Source: Ianthella basta (taxonomy: Eukaryota > Porifera > Demospongiae > Verongiida > Ianthellidae). Taken from it: DNA of 64,000 bases. Every line of letters begins with the position of its first letter. Position 1 is the first letter of the stretch. The notes under the pieces are model-generated. The model ran no database searches and was not told the DNA's origin. It was given only the letters and a program-made list of their open reading frames with translations. The stretch lies in contig OZ025886.1 in assembly GCA_964019415.1 (NCBI GenBank), positions 4,278,201-4,342,200 on the forward strand, in the 5' to 3' direction. Below, piece after piece: positions 23,494 to 38,800 of the stretch. A program made the position numbers and the translations under genes.

Positions 23494-24218
23494 CCTTAAC
23501 TCCATGTAATGTAAACAACTGGAACTGAATATATAGCATTCTCTGGTGTGTATGAAATAGGATTTATATAATTACATTTTTACTATACCTTTACTTATAT
23601 TATGCTAGAGTACTAGTGAAGCATATGGTTTATACTTTATATATTGGAGTTAATCATAATTGTATTATTAGTTAGCATGGCCCTCATGAGTGAATATGCA
23701 AATGTGATGATCCAGCGCTGGTACATTTTACATGAGGGCTGGCTTTTCTCCATTTGAGCTACTGTATGCATGCATGGGAGAAAGGTTCGGGGGCATCTTG
23801 ATTGGCTAAATGAGACATGGGCCGGGTACACAGCAGAAGATGAGGAGGCACCTAGGCTACCGGTACCTATGCTGTGGTCGGAGATGAGCGACTTGCAAAT
23901 TGATGCAGAATAATATGGGGAAAGCAGCAATTGAACTGTGTTCTGATGCAGTAGGCAATTATACCGGTAAGTCATGTGATACAAATTTATAGCTCTTTAT
24001 AATGAATTGCAAAGAACGAATCTACAATTTCCTGTGGCTGGAGTCCTTGCTGCATTGTACATAATTAATCATATGCACATATAATGTTAATATTGTTATT
24101 ATACCAATTGCAAAATAATATACAAATTTATAATTATAAGTATAAAAGGTAAACAATTATACCCTCAATAGCATTACCTGTCAATAGTTAGCCCCATAAT
24201 AATTAATATACACACGAA
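23494..24218. other. Intergenic between SGSH copies 4 and 5
   Basis: 725 bp, convergent 3' ends. The centre (23700-23930) is less AT-rich than its flanks and carries a short open frame described separately. The rest is AT-rich with no recognised feature. Confidence 0.5.
23770..23913 (+). CDS. Possible small ORF of 47 residues
   Basis: ATG to TAA, 47 codons, with unusually protein-like composition in an AT-rich spacer: basic start, then acidic and Trp-rich (DWLNETWAGYTAEDEEAPRL), ending DLQIDAE. No match recognised. It may be an exon remnant or chance; the opposite strand is also open here. Kept at low confidence because composition is the only support. Confidence 0.2.
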   Translation: MHGRKVRGHLDWLNETWAGYTAEDEEAPRLPVPMLWSEMSDLQIDAE

Positions 24219-25784
24219 TCAGAATCCATTATGCATTGACTTGCAGACATGCCCTTCTTCCAGCAGACCCCCAGGAGCACAGTACCATGGGTCATGTGTG
24301 ATGTCCAACCACATTAGAAGCCTGCTCTGCAGTGTTTTCAGCACATCAGTATAGCTCACGTTTCCTGCTACATTGTTCAACTCTTCAGGGTCTAACTGGA
24401 GGTTGAACAGCTCCCACTCATCACGATAGTAGTAGCTATCCAGCTTCTTGTACCAGTGAGTCTCCTCACCCTTCACAGTGCGATTCAAGAGGTCCAGGAA
24501 TGTTGGTGAATTATAGATGTCACCGGCAACAGGGTAGGGCATTTTTGAGTTCAAATTGTGAATGAGTTTGTAGTCTTGTGTCCTGAGGACTCTCATTGGG
24601 TAGTACATAGTCACTGCATGGAAGTTATGACTGGAATACACTTCATCCCAGTCCTCATTCCAGGTTGGCTTGTTCAGAAGTGGAAGGAGGGACTTGCCAT
24701 GGAGGGTGATACGGATGCGTCTACTAGGTAGAGTGTAGTTGGGAAAGGGCAGCCCGAACCAGTCCAAAACAGTGGGCATAATGTCAGTGGTGCTAACTAG
24801 AGCATTGCTCTTCTGTCCCCAGGTAGACTTAGACAGGGGTGACGAGATGAGGAACGGCTCCACCATGCCAGGATCATACAGGTTGGTCTTTGCAGCCGGA
24901 TAAGGAATACCATTGTCAGATGTGAAAATCACCAGGGTGTTGTCAAGTACACCAAACTCTGCCAATGCTTGCATCATTAGCCCCACCCCTTGATCAAGAC
25001 GGCTGATGGTCTTGTACATGTTGGCAATATCAGAACGTGCAGCGGGGGTGTCTGGCAAGAAATAAGGCACTTCTACTTCAGATGGATCATACTCAACAGG
25101 ATGCCAGTCGGGGATGGTGCCCTGTCCTTTGGAACCATCACCGAACCTCTCACAAAACTGGCCATACTGATCAATGTCAGTTGGGGTGTCAGTACAGCGG
25201 TGTGGATCATGAAAGCCAATGTAGAGCAGAAAGCGCTCTTTAGAGTACATGCCTAGGAACTCGTGTGCCAACTCCTTCATCAGAGTGATGTTACGACCAA
25301 CTTGCATCAAGACACTGTTCTCTTCGGTATGTGCAAAGTCGAATGGGTATACATTATCTGGTCCTACGTTCTTCTTTCCAATGATACCCGTCTTGATGCT
25401 CCCAGTCTTGTCCAGCAACCACGACAGGCTCTGAATGCCATCGAAAGAACTAAAGTGTTGAGTTCCGCCGTGTATACCGTACATTCCGTTCTCGTGCTGC
25501 GGCAGGCCCGTCAGAATGACCGAACGGCTGGGAGAGCAGCTGCTGACACTGGTGAAGCCGTGCTCCATGATCAAACTGCGCTGCGCCAGGGAGTCCAGGT
25601 TGGGTGTCTTGCAGACCGTGTTGCCGTAAGTGCCCGACTGCATGCCGTAGTCGTCGGCAAGTAGGATCAACACGTTTCGTTGCTCCACATCATTGGGAAG
25701 GGCCGATGGCCGAAACAAAGAAGCACTTTCTCCTTCAAGAAGAAGGAAGCAAAGGCAGACTAGGTATGCCAAGACATTGGCCAT
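24219..25784 (-). CDS. SGSH-like sulfatase, copy 5, active-site H-to-N
   Basis: Intronless, 521 residues, signal peptide MANVLAYLVCLCFLLLEG. As in copy 3, the H125 equivalent is asparagine (GKKN, codon at 25368-25370), and the following segment also matches copy 3 (FAHTEENSVLMQ). DD, CSPSR, DPHR and SDNG remain; R282 is lysine. Other private changes: CKTPNL is preceded by NTV rather than NKV, and the motif after CSPSR is SVILTG. The C-terminus differs more than in other copies (GGLLEEGHVCKSMHNGF). Frame intact. Confidence 0.93.
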   Translation of the reverse strand: MANVLAYLVCLCFLLLEGESASLFRPSALPNDVEQRNVLILLADDYGMQSGTYGNTVCKTPNLDSLAQRSLIMEHGFTSVSSCSPSRSVILTGLPQHENGMYGIHGGTQHFSSFDGIQSLSWLLDKTGSIKTGIIGKKNVGPDNVYPFDFAHTEENSVLMQVGRNITLMKELAHEFLGMYSKERFLLYIGFHDPHRCTDTPTDIDQYGQFCERFGDGSKGQGTIPDWHPVEYDPSEVEVPYFLPDTPAARSDIANMYKTISRLDQGVGLMMQALAEFGVLDNTLVIFTSDNGIPYPAAKTNLYDPGMVEPFLISSPLSKSTWGQKSNALVSTTDIMPTVLDWFGLPFPNYTLPSRRIRITLHGKSLLPLLNKPTWNEDWDEVYSSHNFHAVTMYYPMRVLRTQDYKLIHNLNSKMPYPVAGDIYNSPTFLDLLNRTVKGEETHWYKKLDSYYYRDEWELFNLQLDPEELNNVAGNVSYTDVLKTLQSRLLMWLDITHDPWYCAPGGLLEEGHVCKSMHNGF

Positions 25785-25873
25785 TCGAGAACTGGCGAGT
25801 CTACTGGGTTCGGGCCGGGGGAATGAGAAGTGAGGCAGCAGAAGCTGGCGAGCAGTGGAGTCGGACCAAATTT

Positions 25874-25918
25874 GGAAGGCGGGCCGGATAAAATGGCGAT
25901 AGTTTGGCCCCGCCTGCT
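25874..25918 (-). promoter_or_regulatory. Shared sulfatase promoter module, copy 5
   Basis: About 90 bp upstream of the copy 5 ATG. The + strand reads GGCGGGCCGGATAAAATGGC, then GGCCCCGCC 8 bp later, giving the same GC box / ATAAAATGG / inverted GC box order as copy 2. Confidence 0.6.
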
Positions 25919-26831
25919 TCCTGCAAATTAGTGTATATAGCCAGCAAGAATGATAGTCGGAGTCATCAATTCACAGCCTTGTTCCGAATCAGAATCAAAT
26001 TCAGCTGAAATATTACTATAATATATCTAGCTGATGAGTCGTGTAAGCAAATGTGTAGCTATAGCTAGCTAGCAAATGGGGTGGGAGTGAGTGCAATAAT
26101 ACTGTATGAAAGTTATTCTAGTAATGCATCCTTCTCTGCCATCAACTTCCCACCACAGCTAGCTGGCTATCTAACTAAATTCCATGGCCAAGTAGATAAT
26201 AACTATCTAGCTATTAGCTATTTCATGTCCTTTGCAACTTGCTATATTCAAATTTCAGTATAAGGTGCACCTATCTGCTTTAATTAGCTATGTACATGCA
26301 TAATTATATCATTATGCTATAAATGACTACTCAGCAGTAGGCTAGTCGGACATAGTCTATCTAGGCCAAGCCCTCTTTAATTCTTTCCTGCTTCCATTCA
26401 TTGTCAGTGACTGCATCAAACTAGCTCAGCAGATGAGCCAAGAAAGCAAACGCTCTCATGGCTGAGATTGTGACATTGAAATGGATGGTCAATAATAATA
26501 TAATAATGCAATCATAATCATACATATATGAATGATACACGTCTGCAATCAATTTCCAAGGACCCCCTAGAGTATCTTAAACTGTGTCAAAGATTTAGTG
26601 TGTGTATCCAGAACTTCAATTGTGCCTCAATTTTAGGATGTAGTTCTTCATTTTGACATCTTTAGGACTGTCGCTGTTAGGGTTAGAGCTTTTTGATTTC
26701 TTTAGGACTGTTGCCATTAGAGTTTAACTTAGTGTTTGCCTGTAGTTGATGGACTCGGTTTTGTGTTATTTCCTGTAACATAAACTGTATATTTATATCA
26801 TTAATAATATTGAAAAAAATGAATGACACAT

Positions 26832-26860
26832 AATAATAATAATAATAATAATAATAATAT
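26832..26860 (+). repeat. (TAA)n microsatellite
   Basis: About nine AAT/TAA units in the spacer between SGSH copies 5 and 6. Confidence 0.9.
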
Positions 26861-26918
26861 AGAAAAGAGGGATAAATGAACTTTGTATAAACTATATGCA
26901 CATGGTATACTGCTAGCT

Positions 26919-27004
26919 GTTTTGGCCCCAAAAGGGCCGTTTTCAGTTGTACAAAACATATAAAGATGTAGAAGAACTGAAGAAGGCCCATTTGGGGCCA
27001 AAAT
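26919..27004. repeat. Inverted repeat with 22-bp arms
   Basis: Left arm GTTTTGGCCCCAAAAGGGCC (26919-26938) and right arm GGCCCATTTGGGGCCAAAAT (26985-27004) pair with one or two mismatches around a 45-bp loop. The arms are the only GC-rich part of an AT-rich spacer. It may be a foldback element or a transcribed hairpin. Confidence 0.75.
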
Positions 27005-27348
27005 GTCTTGAAGTTACGAAATGACATAATCTGATGGACCACCTTGCCAAGTCCACCAAGTTTCGTAAAAATCTGCTTACATTTATATTAAACAGTGTAC
27101 CATGTGATTTGTACACTCAAAATTAGTCCATTTTCTATACTATGGATATGGTAATGAACCTCTACTGTATCATAATTATAAAAATACACGTACAGTCAAT
27201 TCAATACCTGTGCATTAGTTATATTTGTGTTTAAGTACAAGTTGGAGTTAACACAAAGTACTATGTATATATGCACCATAAAACTTGATACAGTTCAATC
27301 TATTGGTATAATAATACTTAGCTATATACACTTTAGCTTGAGTTAAGG

Positions 27349-28920
27349 TTAGAATCCATTATGCATGGACTTGCAGACTTGTCCTGTTTCTAGGACACCT
27401 CCAGGAGCACACAACCATGGATCATTTGTGTTATGTAACCACGTTAGGAGCCTAGACTGCAGCTCTTTCAGCACAGAAGCATAGTTTGGATCCCCGGCTA
27501 CATTGCTCAACTCTTCAGGGTCTGACTGGAGGTTGAACAGCTCCCACTCATCACGATAGTAGTAGCTATCCAATTTCTTGTACCAGTGAGTCTCCTTACC
27601 CTTCACAGTGCGATTCAAGAGGTCCAGGTAGGTGGGTGACTCAAAGATATCAAGAGCAATGGGATAGGGCATGTTTGAGTGCAAATTGTGCAAGAGTTTA
27701 TACTCCTGGGTCCTGAGGACCCTCATTGGATAGTACATGGTTATTTCATGGAGATTGTGACTCGAATACACTTCATCCCAGTCCTCATTCCAGGATGGCT
27801 CATTCTCCAGAAGAGGAAGAAGGGACTTGCCATGGAGGGTGATCCGGTTGGGCATGTACGATATAGTGTAGTTGGGGAAAGGCAGCCCGAACCAGTCCAA
27901 AATTGTGGGCACAATGTCAGTAGTGCTTACTAGAGCATTGCTCTTCTGTCCCCATTTAGACTTTGACAGCGGGGATGAGATGAGGAAGGGCTCCATCATG
28001 CCAGGGTCATACAGGTTGGTCTTCGCCCCTGGATAAGGAATGCCATTGTCAGATGTGAAAATCACCAGGGTGTTGTCAAGTACGCCAAACTCTGCCAGTG
28101 CTTGCATCATTAGCCCCACCCCTTGGTCAAGACGACTGATGGTCTTGTACATGTTGGCAATATCAGAACGTGCAGCAGGAGTGTCTGGCAAGAAATAGGA
28201 TACTTCTACTTCAGAAGGATCATACTCAACAGGATGCCAGTCGGGGATGGTGCCCTGTCCTTTGGAACCATCACCGAACCTCTCACAAAACTGACCGTAC
28301 TTCTCTATGTCACCGCCACCACAACGGTGAGAATCAAAGAAACCAATGTAGAGCAGAAAGTGCTCTTTGGAGTACATGCTTAGAAACTTATGTGCCAACT
28401 CTTTCATTAGAGTGATGTTACGACCAACTTGCATCAAGTTACTATTCTCCTCGGTGTATGCAAAGTCAAATGGGTACACATAATCTGGTCCAACGTGTTT
28501 CTTTCCAATGATGCCCGTCTTGATGCTCCCAGTCTTGTTCAGCAACCACGGCAGGCTCTGGATGCCATCAAATGACTGAAAATGATGAACAGTGTGGTGC
28601 AATCCGTACATTCCGTTCTCGTGCTGCGGCAGGCCCGTCAGGATGGCCGAACGGCTGGGGGAGCAGCTGCTGACACTGGTGAAGCCGTGCTCCATGATCA
28701 AACTGCGCTGCGCGAGGGAGTCCAGGTTGGGTGTCTTGCAGACTTTGTTGCCGTAAGTGCCCGACTGCATGCCATAGTCGTCGGCAATTAGAACCAACAC
28801 GTTTCGTTGCTCCAAATCATTCAAAATGGAAGGCGTTCGAAGCAAGGACGCGCTTCCTCCTTCGAGTACAAGGAGGCAAAAGAAGACTGCACTTGCCAAA
28901 GGCTTCAAAGCCGAAGCCAT
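27349..28920 (-). CDS. SGSH-like sulfatase, copy 6
   Basis: Intronless, 523 residues, signal peptide MASALKPLASAVFFCLLVLEGG. DD, CSPSR, GKKH and SDNG are intact. The motif around H181 is FDSHRC instead of HDPHRC: human H178 becomes Phe and P180 becomes Ser, while D179, H181 and R182 stay. R282 is lysine. The segment after CSPSR (HHTVHHFQSFDG) matches copy 1 rather than its neighbours, which suggests mosaic origin. It shares a 76-bp divergent promoter with CAAP1. Confidence 0.93.
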   Translation of the reverse strand: MASALKPLASAVFFCLLVLEGGSASLLRTPSILNDLEQRNVLVLIADDYGMQSGTYGNKVCKTPNLDSLAQRSLIMEHGFTSVSSCSPSRSAILTGLPQHENGMYGLHHTVHHFQSFDGIQSLPWLLNKTGSIKTGIIGKKHVGPDYVYPFDFAYTEENSNLMQVGRNITLMKELAHKFLSMYSKEHFLLYIGFFDSHRCGGGDIEKYGQFCERFGDGSKGQGTIPDWHPVEYDPSEVEVSYFLPDTPAARSDIANMYKTISRLDQGVGLMMQALAEFGVLDNTLVIFTSDNGIPYPGAKTNLYDPGMMEPFLISSPLSKSKWGQKSNALVSTTDIVPTILDWFGLPFPNYTISYMPNRITLHGKSLLPLLENEPSWNEDWDEVYSSHNLHEITMYYPMRVLRTQEYKLLHNLHSNMPYPIALDIFESPTYLDLLNRTVKGKETHWYKKLDSYYYRDEWELFNLQSDPEELSNVAGDPNYASVLKELQSRLLTWLHNTNDPWLCAPGGVLETGQVCKSMHNGF

Positions 28921-28996
28921 GCCAGTTGGGTGGAGCAGATGTAAACAAATGATGCAACCCCTTCACTAGTGAAAGTAGGCGTGGTTCGACAATAAA
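28921..28996. promoter_or_regulatory. Divergent promoter of SGSH copy 6 and CAAP1
   Basis: Just 76 bp between the start codons. It contains GTAGGCGTGGTTCGACAATAAAATG at 28976-28999, in which the ATG is the proposed CAAP1 start. This is the same module as at copies 2, 3/4 and 5, but in this locus the ATAAAATG is followed by a real coding exon. Confidence 0.6.
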
Positions 28997-30862
<1,866 letters not shown>

Positions 30863-31104
30863 TTGTGTATAAATTGTAACTCCACGTGCTTGTGACGTTT
30901 ATTTGTGTTGCGCGGACAATGTGCAAATATTGAAATAGTTCGAAAAGCCCGCCAAGTTCTGGTTGTGGTTTTCAGTGCGGCGTGGCCAACTGGGTTTTGA
31001 AATTCGAATCATTCCGAGTCATCCCCGTCAGCGAAAAGAGTGAGTCAGTCTATTTATCCTTTAGGACAGTGCAAGACAATTGTAGACAGCCCAGTGTGGT
31101 CAGT

Positions 31105-35683
<4,579 letters not shown>

Positions 35684-35751
35684 TTGTTGTATAATTGTAT
35701 GCTGAACACAGCCTTTATCTTATTTAATTAATTTTAGTGTGCATGGGTACG

Positions 35752-35765
35752 TTGCTATGGTAACG
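35752..35765. promoter_or_regulatory. X-box-like (RFX) site upstream of NLR copy 1
   Basis: GTTGCTATGGTAAC, 37 bp before the NLR start codon, fits the palindromic RFX consensus (GTTGCY N2 GGYAAC). It lies in the 118-bp spacer between the FAF1 stop and the NLR ATG. Binding is inferred from sequence only. Confidence 0.5.
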
Positions 35766-35801
35766 TAACTCAAAAATGGCTGCCGGAATACCTGTGTGAC
35801 A

Positions 35802-38800
35802 ATGGATGGCGCCTCTAGTTCAAAGACAGCGCTGAAGAGTGGCGCGGACGGGGAATCAAGGCGGAGTACGAACTCAGCTAGTCCTACTGTCCAGAGACAG
35901 CGATCGAACGATGAGCAATCAGGTAATTTGGGATTGACTGGCGCGCGCACTTCACAGTGTAGCTGCAGCTGTCGTTCGAAGGCACACAAAGAAACGTAGC
36001 TGGCAATTGCCTATTTCTTGTGTCTACGAGGGCCAATTGTTGTTTATGGCACTGGCTTCGTTTGGCGTACTATTAGAGATGCACAGGGAGCTCTAGTCTT
36101 GGGAGACCAGATCAGCACCGCATTAGGCACAGAATTTGTAGTTAGCTGAAATGGAGTTTCTATCGCCGTAGCTACTTGGTCTTTCTTCATATTGATCAAT
36201 TATCAGTTGTGATTTACAATAGTGAGCGATCACTGTTGGCTGTTCTGACCACACCATATGCTACACGTGTAGCTATGGAGTTGTAGTGTGGCCGATGGGC
36301 CATGGCTGATCAGTGATGTATCATGATTCTGGAGGTTGACTGACTGGAGAGCGGGTGCTAGGCAACTGAGAACATGCTTGCCAGTAGCAACATTTGTTAG
36401 GTTGCTAGCGGTACAGTGTACATGTGTGAGCTCTTGAGTGCATGCTGTGGTGAGGAAGTGGATTGGTCGTGCTCTCTACTGTACCCTTGTTCTTCTCAAC
36501 AGCCCGTCCCATGAGTTCCTGGAACATTGATGCACTAGTCTCCCTACAGGGGGAACTCCAACTTCATGTGTTGATGGAGACAGGATTTGGGAATCGACTG
36601 GAGAAGGCAGCAGGCGGTTTCTTAAGCTACTTTGAGGCCCGCGTAGTAAAAGAGCAGTCCGGCAACACCAACCAAATACAGAAAGTGATTGAATTTCTAC
36701 GTGGCAAGACAGATGAGGAGTTTGTGACATTTCTTGAGATGTTGAGAGCAAGCAACAATGAAGTGTGGGCAGATGAGTTGGAGAGAAAAGCCAAAGAATT
36801 CAAAGAGAAACAGGTACATTGGTGACCAGTTGGTGACAGTTAATTCTTTCTGTATATATACTGTTTAATTTTGTGTGTCTACACATAGACCTATGGTGTT
36901 AGTATGTGGGTGTACACATGTGTGAACACAATTGCTCCATTCTATCATTCTTCTGTGTATGGCATTGTTGGCAGTTACTGGTTTATGTCACTAGTACACA
37001 TCCAACTAACAGTACACAATACTATACAATACACAGGTGTCAACTGACCTAGTTAGACGAGATGTACTAAAATGGACACCACTGTCCCACTGTCCTGCTT
37101 TCCCACTCTTCCTCCTTTTGTCTGATTTTGATGAATTCTAGACAAGCTGTGAATGAGTCACACGTTCTCTTGTGTTGGCAGATTCTGACCCAAGGATTAC
37201 CCTGCATGATTCAGTCCCACCATTTCAATGAACCCCCACCTTCATGCACAGTACTGTACTTTGTCCCTCTGTGGTCCACTGCATGGTTGACACCTATGTC
37301 AATGCAGTGATGTTCATGTCCCACCTCCTGTGTCAGTTGACAGTGTGCCATGAACTCCACTTTATTGCTGACAATTAAACACACCAGCTATCTCCTACCC
37401 TCTCCCATTCTCACTATCACCCTCCACACCCCCTGCAGGTGGAGGTGTGTCCTGCCCTCCCAGAGCCACTCCAACATGTGAGGAAGCTTGCTTACAAGAG
37501 TTACCAGCGGCTGTCCCTCACTGAGGGCCCATGGAAGGTACAGTACACTAAAGTAGCTGTACTGAAGAGTGCCCCTAAAGCACGACAGAAGGGAGACCTT
37601 TATTGGGGCACTTTCGTAAAACGATACCGTGACTGCGGCGTGCGACTGTCAGAGGGAGCGACTGAACAAGTGACAGTCAATGACTTCCTTCGAGCAGGAA
37701 CCCAGCAAAACCGAATTCTTCACGGACAGCCTGGCACAGGTAAAACCACATTCCTCAAACACCTGTGTCAGAAAGTGGCCAACGATGAGCCGAGTGACTT
37801 CTCCCTCGTCCTATACTTCCCTCTGCGTGACAAGGCCGTGTCACAAGCTCTGAAAAGCAGCACCACCCCGTATGATTGTAGTCTGGAGAGTCTCCTCCAG
37901 TACTACATCCCCGACAAGACCCGCTGTGCTGATGCTATTCGGGAACTGCTGCAGTGCCAAGGAAACAACGTCCTCATCATCTTGGATGGTGCAGACGAGG
38001 TGCGTGGTCTTATGGACCGCCCTGAGGGATCCCTCCTGTCAAGCCTCATGGAGGGTCGTCTGCTTCCCCAAGCACACTTCATAGTGTCCACGCGTCCCGG
38101 CGGGTGCCCACTTCTACAGGAGAACAGCTCTCTCTTTTATGAGATGCTCGGATTTGATGACAAAGCAGTGAGGTCGTACGTGGAAGAGTTCTTCAAGAGT
38201 GAGCCAGGCAAAGGGAAGGCCATGTTATCCGATCTGATGGCCCGTCCAGACCTCATGGGAGGAGCCTATATTCCTATGAATTTACTGATCTTCTGTTCCA
38301 TCTACGAACACGGTGTTGCAGGCAGGTCGGTGTTCCCTGCAACCATGACCGAGTGCTACAAGTCATCCATTGCCAGGATTGTCACTCGAGAGAAGCGAAA
38401 GACGGAGAGGAGAGATTACCAAATTAGCCAATCTCTCACTGATCTCCCACCAGATGTGAAGCACCTGTTGTCTTCCCTCGGTGTCCTCGCCTTCAAAGGT
38501 CTCACCCAGGAACCACCTGACTACATCTTCCAAGAAGCTGATGTGCGCCCCCTATTCTCCATCCCTCCTCACCAGCCCCTGGATGAGTCCTTCAGTGGCC
38601 TCCTCCACTTCCATGCTAGCCAGGACCCCGGTTATGCAACATTCAGCACTCTGAACTTCAGCCACACCACTAAACAGGAGTTCTTTGGTGCTTACCATCT
38701 CTCCCTGTTGCCTGAGGCGGAGCAAGCTGCCTTCTGGAGGGAGAACCGCCACAACCCCAAGTTCGCCGTCGTCCTCAGATATTTCGCTGGACTAACGCAG

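Larger units (their letters stand above)
25785..27348. other. Intergenic between SGSH copies 5 and 6
   Basis: 1.56 kb, the longest non-coding gap in the array, very AT-rich. It contains the copy 5 promoter module (25874-25918), two diverged direct repeats around TCTTTAGGACTGT (26660 and 26700), a (TAA)n tract and a hairpin. No convincing gene seen. Confidence 0.6.
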
